Positions 47,567 to 56,821 of a stretch of 64,000 nt of DNA are shown piece by piece. Below the pieces are notes generated by a model that was given only the letters and a program-made list of their open reading frames with translations, made no database searches and had not been told where the DNA came from. The DNA is taken from the NCBI RefSeq assembly GCF_900107275.1, contig NZ_FNPI01000019.1:1-64000 (forward strand), read 5' to 3'. Origin of the DNA: Evansella caseinilytica (GTDB lineage Bacteria > Bacillota > Bacilli > Bacillales > Salisediminibacteriaceae). The number at the start of each line of letters is the position of its first letter. Positions within the stretch are counted from its first letter, which is position 1. A program made the position numbers and the translations under genes.

Positions 47567-49834
47567 TCATCGCCCGATCACTTCCGCCAGCGTATTTACG
47601 ATCAACGTTTTTACCGACAGACCGCTGTTTGCTCCGGCAAGCCCGGTACACGACGGACAACCGTTGTCGCAAGGACACGCGCTCACAAAGTGAACCGCGT
47701 CCGCCACAATGTTGGCAAACTGCTTGTATACGCTGTCGCTCAAGCCGACGCCGCCGGGATAACGATCGTATAAAAACACGGTCGGTTTCTCCGAATGAAC
47801 GGCCTTCACCTCAGGAACAGCGTGGAGATCTCCTTTATCGCACATCACACGGACGCAGGCCACGTGCTGGAGCACATGGGCGAGCCCTATAAGCAGCTGC
47901 TCCAGAACATCTTCTTTCAGAGAGATTATTTCCTCCCCGCCAAGCGACAATGCGACACCATTTGTATGCAGCTCCATTTCCGGCAAATGAATCTTCCCCG
48001 AACCGATATTTTCAAACGTCTCCAGCTTCAATTTTTTAAAAATCGTCGCCATAGCCGTCACCATCATATCGCCGTATTCCAGCCGGCTGCTTCCGAGCTC
48101 TTTTTCCTTGTCAACAGCAAGCACCTTCAGCTGTACCGCCAGATTGGCATCGGTAAAATACTCCACATCGACTTTCCTGACATAGGCCTTTTTTTCCTCC
48201 CAGTCAAGATACTCCACCTGAAACTGCGTTCCTTCATGAAGATAGATCGCTTCCTCATGGAGGAGCGTCATCGCGCTGAAAGTATCCATTTCCCCGATAA
48301 CCCGGTGCTTCTCCACTGCCGACTGGTCGATAATGACGACATTTTCCTGAGCGGCCGAACGCAGACTGATATTGTGAGCCGGAAAAGCATCGTTCATCCA
48401 GTACCACTTATTCCGCTGATAATGCAGCACCCGCTCTTCCGCCAAGTACTCTAATATTTCCTCCACCTGCGTCCCGCCGAAATCCTCGCCGCACGCAAAC
48501 GGAAGCTCATATGCCGCACATTTGAGATGATCCACAAGAATAATTAAATTATCTTGATTGATTCTTGCCGTTTCTGGAGATCCGTCGAAGAAAAATTCCG
48601 GATGTTGAAACAAATACTGGTCAAGGGGGCTGGAGTTGGCGACCATAATAACGACGGACTCGTCCATCCGCCGCCCAGCCCGGCCGGCCTGCTGCCAGCT
48701 GGAAGCGATTGATCCCGGATACCCGTTCATGATGCACACCTGCAGCTGCCCGATATCCACTCCGAGCTCCAGCGCATTGGTGCTAACGACGCCGATCGTT
48801 TCTCCGTTTCTCAAACTGCGCTCGATTTCCCGGCGCTGATTCGGCAAATAGCCGCCCCGGTATCCGCGGATCGTTTTCCTGCTGAGCTCTCCCTGGACAA
48901 GCTCCTGCAAATGACTTAGAATAACTTCCACGCTCACTCTGCTTCTTGAAAAAACGATCGTCTGTATACGTTCCTTCAGAAAGGAAGCCGCCAGCTCGTT
49001 GACCACCTTCGTCGCCGGCTTCCGGATGTTCAGTTGTTTATTGACAATCGGCGGATTATACAGGATGAAATGCTTTTTCCCTTTCGGCGCGCCGTTGTTA
49101 GCAATCAATCTGGCGTTTTCTCCGATCAGTTCCTTGCACAATTCCGCCGGGTTGGCGATCGTTGCCGAAGTGCAGATAAACGTCGGCTGACTGCCGTAAT
49201 ACCTGCAAATGCGCTTCAGACGGCGAATCACATTGGCCACATGGGAACCGAAAACCCCGCGGTATGTATGCAGCTCGTCAATGACCACCGTCTCCAGGTT
49301 TTCAAACAGCGATATCCATTTTGTATGATGGGGAAGGATCGCCGAATGGAGCATATCCGGATTTGTGATCACAATATGCCCCGCTTTCCGCACGACTTGG
49401 CGGATGTTTGCCGGCGTGTCGCCATCATAGGTGTAGCTGTTAATTTGAATATCGATATCGTCAATGAATTCATTGATTTCACTTTTTTGATCTTGGGCAA
49501 GGGCTTTCGTAGGAAACAAATACAATGCTCTCGCAGTCGGGCGGTGAATGTGCCGCTGAATGACGGGCAGGTTGTAGCAAAAGGTTTTCCCCGATGCCGT
49601 CGGGGTGACGGCGACGATATTTTCCCCGTTCATCACCGACGCAAACGCGGAAGCCTGATGCGTATATAGTCCGGTTATTTGCCGTTTCTCCAAAGCGGCT
49701 TTAATCCGTTCATCCATTTTATCCGGAAACGGCACAATGCTGGCCGGTTGTTCTTCGATTTCATGCCAGTAAGCTACGCGGTTATCTTTCTTCAATTCCT
49801 CGATCATCTCGGAAAGCGTTTGTTTACGGAACAT
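47567..49834 (-). CDS. mrfA: MrfA DEXH helicase with C-terminal zinc-binding domain, YprA
   Basis: The 755-residue helicase has motif I AVTPTASGKTFCYNLP, motif II VVIDELHTY, motif III TSATIANP, and the helicase C motif VVSTNALELGVDIGQL with QQAGRAGRR. The C-terminal DUF1998 region ends in a four-Cys site CPCDNGCPSC. It acts with MrfB to excise mitomycin-damaged DNA. RBS GGAGGG before the ATG. Upstream of mrfB with 85 bp between. Confidence 0.95.
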   Translation of the reverse strand: MFRKQTLSEMIEELKKDNRVAYWHEIEEQPASIVPFPDKMDERIKAALEKRQITGLYTHQASAFASVMNGENIVAVTPTASGKTFCYNLPVIQRHIHRPTARALYLFPTKALAQDQKSEINEFIDDIDIQINSYTYDGDTPANIRQVVRKAGHIVITNPDMLHSAILPHHTKWISLFENLETVVIDELHTYRGVFGSHVANVIRRLKRICRYYGSQPTFICTSATIANPAELCKELIGENARLIANNGAPKGKKHFILYNPPIVNKQLNIRKPATKVVNELAASFLKERIQTIVFSRSRVSVEVILSHLQELVQGELSRKTIRGYRGGYLPNQRREIERSLRNGETIGVVSTNALELGVDIGQLQVCIMNGYPGSIASSWQQAGRAGRRMDESVVIMVANSSPLDQYLFQHPEFFFDGSPETARINQDNLIILVDHLKCAAYELPFACGEDFGGTQVEEILEYLAEERVLHYQRNKWYWMNDAFPAHNISLRSAAQENVVIIDQSAVEKHRVIGEMDTFSAMTLLHEEAIYLHEGTQFQVEYLDWEEKKAYVRKVDVEYFTDANLAVQLKVLAVDKEKELGSSRLEYGDMMVTAMATIFKKLKLETFENIGSGKIHLPEMELHTNGVALSLGGEEIISLKEDVLEQLLIGLAHVLQHVACVRVMCDKGDLHAVPEVKAVHSEKPTVFLYDRYPGGVGLSDSVYKQFANIVADAVHFVSACPCDNGCPSCTGLAGANSGLSVKTLIVNTLAEVIGR

Positions 49835-50073
49835 GGTCTCATCCCTCCACTCTACGAATCTATTATAGCGAATATACGTTTGGGATCAAAGTATTTTCTA
49901 TGGAGGAACACAAGGAAGGACCGCTTCCTACACAAAACGGACTCCCCTGTTTTCCTTCGGGAGCCCGTTTTCCACTGCAATACATATGTGCCGGCCTGCC
50001 CCGGCGTCTGTTCATCTTCCATATTTTACATACCTCTATTTGAGCAAAAAACAAGAACGGTTGCTATTAGAGC

Positions 50074-50109
50074 TTGTTCAAAAAGATAAAAACCAATCTT
50101 TTTGAACAA
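50074..50109. repeat. solo TTGTTCAAAAAGAT hairpin
   Basis: A perfect 14-bp stem (TTGTTCAAAAAGAT/ATCTTTTTGAACAA) with loop AAAAACCA, bordered by CTATTAG on both sides. It lies 7 bp beyond the MFS gene stop and may terminate it. It is the same hairpin type as the left end of repeat R2. Confidence 0.7.
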
Positions 50110-50115
50110 ACACTA

Positions 50116-51330
50116 TTAGCTGTCGGCAAAAAACGCCGTTCGTTTCATAAAGATCAGCCAACCGGCTCCTAAAGCAATAAGCAGCGTACCGCTAAAATAA
50201 TAAACAGTCGATACCTTGTAGATGTCGATAACAAAAAAAGCAAACAGTGGTCCCAGCGCCGCGCCGACATCAGTGACGATCGTATGCGCGGTAATGACTT
50301 TGACGCGGTTGGATCGGGCAGCTACATTCGTTGCCAATGTATCCGTTGTTGTCACAAAGATTGTTGACAGCAGTTGAAATAATAATAGGCTGACCAGAAG
50401 AAGGGATATCGGCGAGACGCTGCCGAGGATAAAAAACAGTAAACCTCCGCCAAAAAGCGGTAGCAACAGCACTCGCTGGGACGTTTTTGCCGCATCCACC
50501 AGCCTGCCGATGACGGGGGCAATAAACGGATCCCATCCCCAGCGCACCGCTTGAAGCAGTCCAGCCAGTGTAGCTGCCCCCACTGTTAATCGGGCAATCG
50601 TCCATTCCTGATGATACACTCCTTCGATCAACGGGCTGAGTGTAGAAGCAAACACGCCAAAAACGATAAAGCCCATCACCAGCCCGGTAACAAGCACTAA
50701 CGCAACATACGGCGTAAGCCAGCCATTCTCTATTTCCCTCTTGACCGCCGTTTCTTTGTTAGCTCCTTTTGTCACAGGCACAAAGGAAAAAACAGCTGGA
50801 AGCGCTAGCAGACCAAGAACGGCAAACGATGTTGTCACAAACAAAATCGATGTCTGATCAACGAGCAGTCCGCCTGCAAACATCCCTACCAGGCCACCGA
50901 GCCCCCATAGACCGTTGTATAAACCGATAAAGTTGCCGCGATGATGATCCGAGGTTGTATCCATAACTGTCAACAACCCTCCAAGGCGAAGCAGCGACCA
51001 GGCCACTCCCCACAGCACTCGCATCAGCAGGAGAAGCCAAAACGCCTGGATGAAACCGTATGAAAATGTAGTAAAAATGGCAAGCAAAAGCGCGATGAAC
51101 ACGCCGGTCCGAAGCTGGAAGCGCTGATAAAACATGCCGACGAGAGGCGTAATCGGTAGACGAATAAACCTGTTGATGGAAAGCAAAAGACCAATTTGCC
51201 ACATCGCCGTTAAACCAAATTCATGCCAGTAAAGCGGAAGAACGATAAGCAGCATCGCATCTCCAAGGATCGCCACCGCCGTGATGAGAGCAATCCCAAT
51301 CACCCGTTTCTTAGTAGAAGGAGCGTTCAT
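50116..51330 (-). CDS. MFS transporter
   Basis: The 404-residue protein has twelve predicted helices and the MFS A-motif region as GMFYQRFQLRTGVF after helix 2. It should export or import a small solute. It follows the HAM1-like gene by 3 bp and the pair is divergent from an SgrR-like regulator; in enterobacteria SgrR controls a sugar exporter (SetA), so a sugar or sugar-phosphate-stress role is a reasonable guess only. Confidence 0.85.
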   Translation of the reverse strand: MNAPSTKKRVIGIALITAVAILGDAMLLIVLPLYWHEFGLTAMWQIGLLLSINRFIRLPITPLVGMFYQRFQLRTGVFIALLLAIFTTFSYGFIQAFWLLLLMRVLWGVAWSLLRLGGLLTVMDTTSDHHRGNFIGLYNGLWGLGGLVGMFAGGLLVDQTSILFVTTSFAVLGLLALPAVFSFVPVTKGANKETAVKREIENGWLTPYVALVLVTGLVMGFIVFGVFASTLSPLIEGVYHQEWTIARLTVGAATLAGLLQAVRWGWDPFIAPVIGRLVDAAKTSQRVLLLPLFGGGLLFFILGSVSPISLLLVSLLLFQLLSTIFVTTTDTLATNVAARSNRVKVITAHTIVTDVGAALGPLFAFFVIDIYKVSTVYYFSGTLLIALGAGWLIFMKRTAFFADS

Positions 51331-51333
51331 CTT

Positions 51334-51918
51334 TTAATCCTTTCCGACCCATTCTAAAATGTGCTGCTTCGCTTGAAACAGCGCTTGCCTTCGGTGGTCT
51401 AACGGCAAAAGCTGCGTCGGTTCCGCAGCTGCCAGCACTTTATCGTTGCATAACAAAAAGATGTCTCCATAGCCTTGAACACACGTTCGTTCCCGGTTGG
51501 AAATCCAGCCTGCCAGCGTTCCAGAGCAAAGTATCCCTTGTCCGTCAGGAGTAGCCAAGGCAACCGCACTATGAAACTGTGCTTGTCTTTTGCTTAATGG
51601 CAGTCCCTCCAGCCTGCGCAGCAGCTCTTTGGCACGATCGGCATCACTTCCGGGGAGAAAGCGCGCTGTTTTTACCCCTGGAAAACCTCCCAGAGCGTTG
51701 ATCATTAAGCCGGAATCTTCTCCTAAGATGATGTCGTTTGGATAGTATCGTCTCACCGCTTCCACTTTAAGTGACGCATTTCCACTAAAGGTTGCGGCGG
51801 TTTCTTCGATGTCTTCGATCGTATCTGCTAATGCCGCCGCTTCCAGCGGAAGTGGGCGCAAAGCATCTCGAATCCATGTGAATTTTGCTTTATTCCATGT
51901 TGCGATAATGAGTTTCAT
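51334..51918 (-). CDS. HAM1/RdgB-like non-canonical purine NTP pyrophosphatase
   Basis: The 194-residue protein has the HAM1 blocks IIATWNKAKFTWIRDAL, FSGNASLKVEAVRRYYP, GEDSGLMINALGGFPGVKTARF and QGYGDIFL. The last block in classic enzymes is FGYDPIF, and the C-terminal SHR motif reads LDHRRQAL, so substrate range may differ from RdgB. It should hydrolyse ITP/XTP-type nucleotides. It lies just upstream of the MFS gene in an operon. Confidence 0.8.
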   Translation of the reverse strand: MKLIIATWNKAKFTWIRDALRPLPLEAAALADTIEDIEETAATFSGNASLKVEAVRRYYPNDIILGEDSGLMINALGGFPGVKTARFLPGSDADRAKELLRRLEGLPLSKRQAQFHSAVALATPDGQGILCSGTLAGWISNRERTCVQGYGDIFLLCNDKVLAAAEPTQLLPLDHRRQALFQAKQHILEWVGKD

Positions 51919-51948
51919 ATTCTCTCCTCCCTGTCTCCATTGTATCTG

Positions 51949-51987
51949 TTGAAAAGAGGAAAAAAAGTGTATAATGGTGTCACCATT
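51949..51987 (+). promoter_or_regulatory. promoter and palindromic operator of the SgrR-like gene
   Basis: TTGAAA (51949-51954) and TATAAT (51970-51975) are separated by 15 bp. The perfect palindrome AATGGTGTCACCATT (51973-51987) overlaps the -10 and start point. A regulator bound here would repress the plus-strand gene and could also act on the divergent HAM1-like/MFS operon. Confidence 0.65.
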
Positions 51988-52034
51988 TTTTCCCCTTTTT
52001 GAACACGCTCTTGATTAAGGAAGGATGCTGTCAA

Positions 52035-53804
52035 ATGAAATTGCTGGAACATTATGACGTGCTTGTGCGCGAACTCGGTCCAAGCGGTCAAGAACTTCCG
52101 ATAACGGTCGCGGAAATGGCCGCTCTTCTGTCCTGTTCCCAACGGAACGTAAAACTAATTATCCGCAAACTACAGGAACGAGGCTGGATTCAATGGAAAC
52201 CCGGGAAAGGAAGAGGAAATCGTTCCACAATTGTACTTAACAAAAATATCGACACGCTGATCATCGAAGAGGCAAAACGACGGATGACGCCTGCTTCCAT
52301 CGATGAATCGATGCAGCTGTTAAAAAAGTATCAGGTACAGCCTTCCGTACAGCGGGAGTATATCGATTGGATTTTTCATTCGTATCTCGGCAAGCAACGA
52401 GAGAAGACAACGGACGAGCTTTCCCGGCTTCATTTTCCGTCCTACCGCCCGCTGCCCGTTCTTGATCCAAGGGACGTGTGCCGCCGTTCGGAAAATCACA
52501 TCATGCGCCATATATACAACCAACTCGTCACTTACGACAAAGAGACGAATACTTACCTCCCCCAGTTGGCGCATCAGTGGGAACATAACGCCGACTATAC
52601 AATGTGGCGGTTTTATTTGCAAAAAGGAGTCCGTTTTCATCATGGAAGAGAAATGGCTGCGGAAGATGTTTGCTACAGTTTTCGCCGCCATCGGGAGACA
52701 CCGTCCGCCTACCGCTGGATCGTTGAAGATTGGAAAAAGGCAGTGACCGTCAATACCTTCACGGTGGACATTCATTTCACCAAACCATGTCCGTTCTTGT
52801 TATCCCTCGCCGCTTCCTTGGGAGGAAGCATTGTGCCGGAGGAGCATCACGACAGGCAGCAGCTGCCAATTGGCACCGGACCGTTTCGAGTGAAGGAAAA
52901 CAGCAAAAATAAACTCCTGCTGGAAGTATTCAAGGATTATTTCTTAAGGCGGCCGTTTCTTGATGAAGTGATCATTTACTTTTTCCCGAAGCTTTATGAT
53001 AACCCCGCGGCCGGCAGTCCGTCTTATGAAGATCAGATGAATTTTTATCATTATCCTTATTCCGGGAGCAGGCTGGAACAGCTGGAAACATACACAAAGG
53101 TGGACCGCGGCAGCAAGCTGTTAACGCTAAACAGGAAGAGCGGGATTCTCGCGGATGATGCCATGCTAAGAAAAGCGATTTTTCACTTCTTATCGCCGGA
53201 GAAAATGATAGCGGAATTAGGCGGGACACGCTTTTCAACCGCATCGCGCCTCCTCGCTGAATCGGAACGCGAAAACGCTGTTCGTTCGAAATCGATTGGG
53301 AGAAGCTGTCTTAAAAACAGTTCATACGCCGGTGAACCATTGACGTTGTTCAGTTATGCCGGTGCGGGAAATGAAGCGGACGGGAAATGGATACAAAAGG
53401 AATTAAAGCGGGAAGGAATCGATGTCGTCCTTACCTTTTTTCCATACGAAGAACTGCTGCGACTCCCCCTGTCCGTAAAGGCGGACATGCTTTTAGGCGA
53501 ACAACTGACAGATGACAACGTCTGGTATACATACATGTCGGCATTGACAGGAAATCACAGCCTTCTTGCTCACCATCTTCCCGGCGAAACGGAAGCAGAA
53601 ATTGCCGCAAAGTCCCAGGCGGGAGAAAACGAAACGGATACCGCCGCCGCGCTGAGAAAAATCGAAGCTCGGCTCGTGCAGGCGCATAGTTTCATCCACC
53701 TTTACCGCATTAAGCAGTTTGCCTTTTACCCAAGCTACGTCAGAGGTGTGCAGATGAATCCATTAGGCTGGGTCGACTATACAAAGCTTTGGTATCAATC
53801 GTGA
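52035..53804 (+). CDS. SgrR-like transcriptional regulator with solute-binding domain
   Basis: The 589-residue protein joins an N-terminal winged helix (residues about 20-75, VAEMAALLSCSQRNVKLIIRK) to an extracytoplasmic-type solute-binding domain of the oligopeptide class (SBP_bac_5; YNQLVTYDKETNTYLPQLAH, GVRFHHGREMAAEDVCYSFR, PIGTGPFRVKEN). There is no signal peptide, so the binding domain acts inside the cell as sensor. This is the layout of E. coli SgrR. The ATG at 52035 is used; the frame opens at 51999. Divergent from the HAM1-like/MFS operon. Confidence 0.85.
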   Translation: MKLLEHYDVLVRELGPSGQELPITVAEMAALLSCSQRNVKLIIRKLQERGWIQWKPGKGRGNRSTIVLNKNIDTLIIEEAKRRMTPASIDESMQLLKKYQVQPSVQREYIDWIFHSYLGKQREKTTDELSRLHFPSYRPLPVLDPRDVCRRSENHIMRHIYNQLVTYDKETNTYLPQLAHQWEHNADYTMWRFYLQKGVRFHHGREMAAEDVCYSFRRHRETPSAYRWIVEDWKKAVTVNTFTVDIHFTKPCPFLLSLAASLGGSIVPEEHHDRQQLPIGTGPFRVKENSKNKLLLEVFKDYFLRRPFLDEVIIYFFPKLYDNPAAGSPSYEDQMNFYHYPYSGSRLEQLETYTKVDRGSKLLTLNRKSGILADDAMLRKAIFHFLSPEKMIAELGGTRFSTASRLLAESERENAVRSKSIGRSCLKNSSYAGEPLTLFSYAGAGNEADGKWIQKELKREGIDVVLTFFPYEELLRLPLSVKADMLLGEQLTDDNVWYTYMSALTGNHSLLAHHLPGETEAEIAAKSQAGENETDTAAALRKIEARLVQAHSFIHLYRIKQFAFYPSYVRGVQMNPLGWVDYTKLWYQS

Positions 53805-53860
53805 AGCAGGTGTCCCATCAGCCTCAGTGAACTCGCAACAGCCAAGCTGAAACTTCGGGG

Positions 53861-54020
53861 AATCAGGTGGAGACGCTACTCCACCTGATTTAACATCCCA
53901 CCTACGCTAACGCTTAGAGGTGGGGGGCCTTATACCCTATAAGAAAAATCGATAAAGCTGGCAATGGCTTCGTTCGCCACTCGCTCGCCTTGAGAAGAGA
54001 AACTTACTCATCTCAAGGCG
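53861..54020. other. cluster of three hairpins resembling an IS200/IS605-type right end
   Basis: The first stem, AATCAGGTGGAG/CTCCACCTGATT (53861-53890), could end the SgrR-like gene. The second, CCCACCT..AGGTGGG (53897-53924), contains ACGCTAACGCTTAG in its loop. The third is CGCCTTGAGA/TCTCAAGGCG (53986-54020). The second resembles the 3' hairpin of IS605/IS1341-type elements and their guide RNAs, from memory. No tnpA or tnpB frame is present. Confidence 0.45.
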
Positions 54021-54037
54021 TTTACCAGAGGCAACGA

Positions 54038-55705
54038 CTACGCTTCGTCCACAGGTAGCCGTTCTTCTATAACCTGCTTATCCAAATGAATGATTTTATT
54101 ACAGATTGTTATGATTTCCGGTCGATGTGAAATCGTCAGCAGCAGCTTATGATGCTTCGTTAAATACCGATCGAGCTCCTTGACAATCTCCCGTTCCAAG
54201 CCGCGATCCAAGGAGGTGGTCGCTTCATCCAAAACAATGACGTCGGATGCCTTCGCCAACGCTCTCGCCAAACATATCCGCTGCTTCTGTCCCCCGGATA
54301 CATTTTTTCCCGACTCGTGGATGCGCCAATCCATGTCTTCCCTGTGGTTGGCGATGAATTACTTTACCTGGGAAACGCGCAGTATCTCTTCGACTTCCGC
54401 GTCTTCCAGCCTGTTGTCAAATAAAATATTTTCTTTCACGGAGCCTTCAAAAACAAATACATTTTGTTCGACAAGGGAGATACGCTTGTACAAAGATGAC
54501 CGGCTGATCTGCCTGATATCAATGTTGTTGATGAAGATTTCCCCGTCGTAGCCATCATATACTTTCATCAACAAATTGATCAGCGTCGTTTTCCCGCTGC
54601 CGCTCCTCCCGACGATTGCCACTTTATCGCCGGCAACTGCCGCAAAACTCAGATTCGTCAAGGCGGGAGCTGCAGAATCGTAAGCAAACGACACATTTCT
54701 GAATTCAATCGACTGAATGCTGTCGATATGTATCGCACCCCCGTCTTCCGGTTCTACATCGTGATGAAGAAAATCAAAAACCCGATCACTTGAGCCAAGC
54801 GCCGTCTGAACTCCCATTTGATAGTCGGACAAATTATTGATCGGTTCATACAAATAGGCTAAATAACTGTAAAAGGCGATCAAGCCACCGAGAGAGAGCG
54901 AGTGTTCCAAAACAAAGCTGCTCCCGGTGAGCAGGATGGCAACAGGCAGCATCGTAATAATGAAAGTCGTTGCCCCCGTTCCGATGCTATTAAAAAACAA
55001 ATTCCGTTTGACAAAGTGAAAGTGTCCGTCCAATTTCTGCGAAAAGATCGAGCTAAAAAACGATTCTTTGTTAAACAGCTTGATCGTATCAATGCCGTTA
55101 AGGATTTCCTGCACGGCGTTTAAAATCCCTGAAAAACCGACCCGTTCTTGCTTCGACGTTTCCCTCAATTTTTTGTTCAGATAGTTAAAAAGAATGTAGT
55201 AAAACGGAACTACCGTCAAAACGACCAGCGTTAATGCCGGGCTGATAAACAGCATGACAACGAGAATAATGAGCAGCCGGAAAGCATTGGCAATCAGCAT
55301 CGGAATACCGATGGACAGATGCTGTGCGACAATGACGCCGTCATCAATAATTTTCGTTAAAATATCTCCCGAATGATTTTTTTTTAAGAAAGCCGCGCGC
55401 TTTTTCATCGCCGCTTCAAACAGCATCGCTCTAAGGTGCTTGATGGACATCAATCGCAGCTTATGCCATTGGTAATGCTGAATAACATTAATAACAACCG
55501 CGCACAGGGAAATGGCAATAATCAGCAAACCAAGCTGAAAGATCGCTTCCCGCCCCCTGCTTTCCGTGATCTTATCGATTAAATGTTTTATCAAAAAAGG
55601 AATACTTACCGTTAATACCGTTTCGGTCAGAATAAGGCTCAACAGCAAAAATTGCTGCCTTCGAAATGCTGCGAACAATGCGATGAGTTGCCTATAAGGG
55701 GTCAT
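54038..55705 (-). pseudogene. ABC exporter (fused membrane and ATPase domains) with an in-frame stop codon
   Basis: The N-terminal part (55705-54362) has six membrane helices and the ATPase Walker A VGRSGSGKTTLINLL and Q-loop VEQNVFVFEGS. It ends LRVSQVK at a TAA (54361-54359). The same frame continues after the stop with FIANHREDMDWRIHESGKNV, then the signature SGGQKQR, Walker B VIVLDEATTSLD and the H-loop SHRPE. A single change (GAA or AAA to TAA) explains the break, so the ATPase lacks its signature and Walker B unless the stop is read through. The C-terminal piece has its own ATG at 54334 but no good ribosome site. The cargo is unknown. Confidence 0.88.
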
Positions 55706-56042
55706 ACTTACGCACTCCTCTCTCTTGCAAACACTTCGCTAAGGCAGTTGGTTTTCAGCATACTATCCTGTTGTCCTCTGGCGCCTTATTCGAATCGCTT
55801 GTCTCATTTCCAAAAAAGTAGCTTTCAAATAGAATAAAGATGCCTACGAGACTTTCCACGTTGGATCTTTTCTATCTAAAATTTAATCGAAAATTCTTGA
55901 AGTTGACTGTGAACATTTTCTGAATTTTTTGCGTTCAGTGCTCATCTTTTCATTTTCACTTATTTTCGCTTATTTTTCATTGCATTTACTTAAGTAAAAA
56001 GATATAATTACTTACGTACACTTAAGAGGTTGGTGATCACCC
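55706..56042. other. intergenic region between divergent ABC exporter and deoR-like genes
   Basis: It carries the deoR-like promoter and operators at its right end. The left part has T-rich sequence and no gene. Confidence 0.5.
55980..56028 (+). promoter_or_regulatory. promoter and triple operator of the deoR-like gene
   Basis: TTGCAT (55980-55985), 17 bp and TATAAT (56003-56008) form a SigA promoter. The spacer holds the perfect palindrome TTACTTAAGTAA (55986-55997). A related TTACTTACGTAC follows at 56008-56019, 22 bp on, and CACTTAAGAG ends the set near 56028. Two-turn spacing suggests a cooperatively bound autorepressor. Confidence 0.7.
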
Positions 56043-56819
56043 ATGTATCAAGAGGAAAGATTATTGGCGATTCTCGAGTTTTTGAAAAAAAACGACCGCA
56101 TTTCTATTGAGCAGATTTGCTCCCTTTTTGATGTTTCACGGGATACAGCAAGGAGAGATCTCGTCAGGCTCGAGGAGGAAAAATCGATCGTGCGCACCCG
56201 GGGCGGCGCGATCCTGCCGACTTTTCACGATGAAATAAAAAGCTATACGAGCCGGCTGAACATCGTATCGGAAGAGAAAAAGATCATTGGCAAAAAAGCG
56301 GCTTCCCTGATCTATCCCGGTGACAGAGTGATACTGGACGCATCAACAACCGTTCACGCCTGCGCGGAGCAACTTGAAAACATCGACTGCACCGTGATTA
56401 CAAATTCCATCAATCAGGCGGATGTTTTATCCGCTCACCCGAAAGTAAATATTCAGCTGCTTGGCGGAACGCTGGAAAAGGAACACCGCTATCTTTACGG
56501 CTCCTCCGTTGTGGATAAATTATCGGAGTACTATGTCGATAAAGCCTTTATCGGTGTTGTCGGTATCTCCCAAAAAGGAGCAACCATCGCCCACGAAGAG
56601 GACGGAATCGTCAAACGGAAAATGATACAGCAGGCAAAGCAAGTCATCGTCCTGGCAGATCACACGAAGCTGGGAAATACCGAATACTTCAAATTTGCCG
56701 AGCTGGCCGATATTGATTTACTCATAACAGACAAAACACCTCCGAAAGCGATCATGGATTTATTAAGCAACTACAACGTGGAACTCTTAACTGCCGACCA
56801 AGAAGACAGGAGAGGATAA
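56043..56819 (+). CDS. DeoR family transcriptional regulator
   Basis: The 258-residue repressor has the N-terminal helix-turn-helix (RLLAILEFLKKNDRISIEQI, FDVSRDTARRDLVRLEE, RTRGGAI) and a DeoR sensor domain with IYPGDRVILDASTT, TVITNSI, LLGGTLE and the phosphate-binding HEEDGIVKRKMI. Members usually sense phosphorylated sugars. It overlaps no gene but its stop is 2 bp from the HAD phosphatase start, so the two are an operon. Confidence 0.92.
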   Translation: MYQEERLLAILEFLKKNDRISIEQICSLFDVSRDTARRDLVRLEEEKSIVRTRGGAILPTFHDEIKSYTSRLNIVSEEKKIIGKKAASLIYPGDRVILDASTTVHACAEQLENIDCTVITNSINQADVLSAHPKVNIQLLGGTLEKEHRYLYGSSVVDKLSEYYVDKAFIGVVGISQKGATIAHEEDGIVKRKMIQQAKQVIVLADHTKLGNTEYFKFAELADIDLLITDKTPPKAIMDLLSNYNVELLTADQEDRRG

Positions 56820-56821
56820 AA

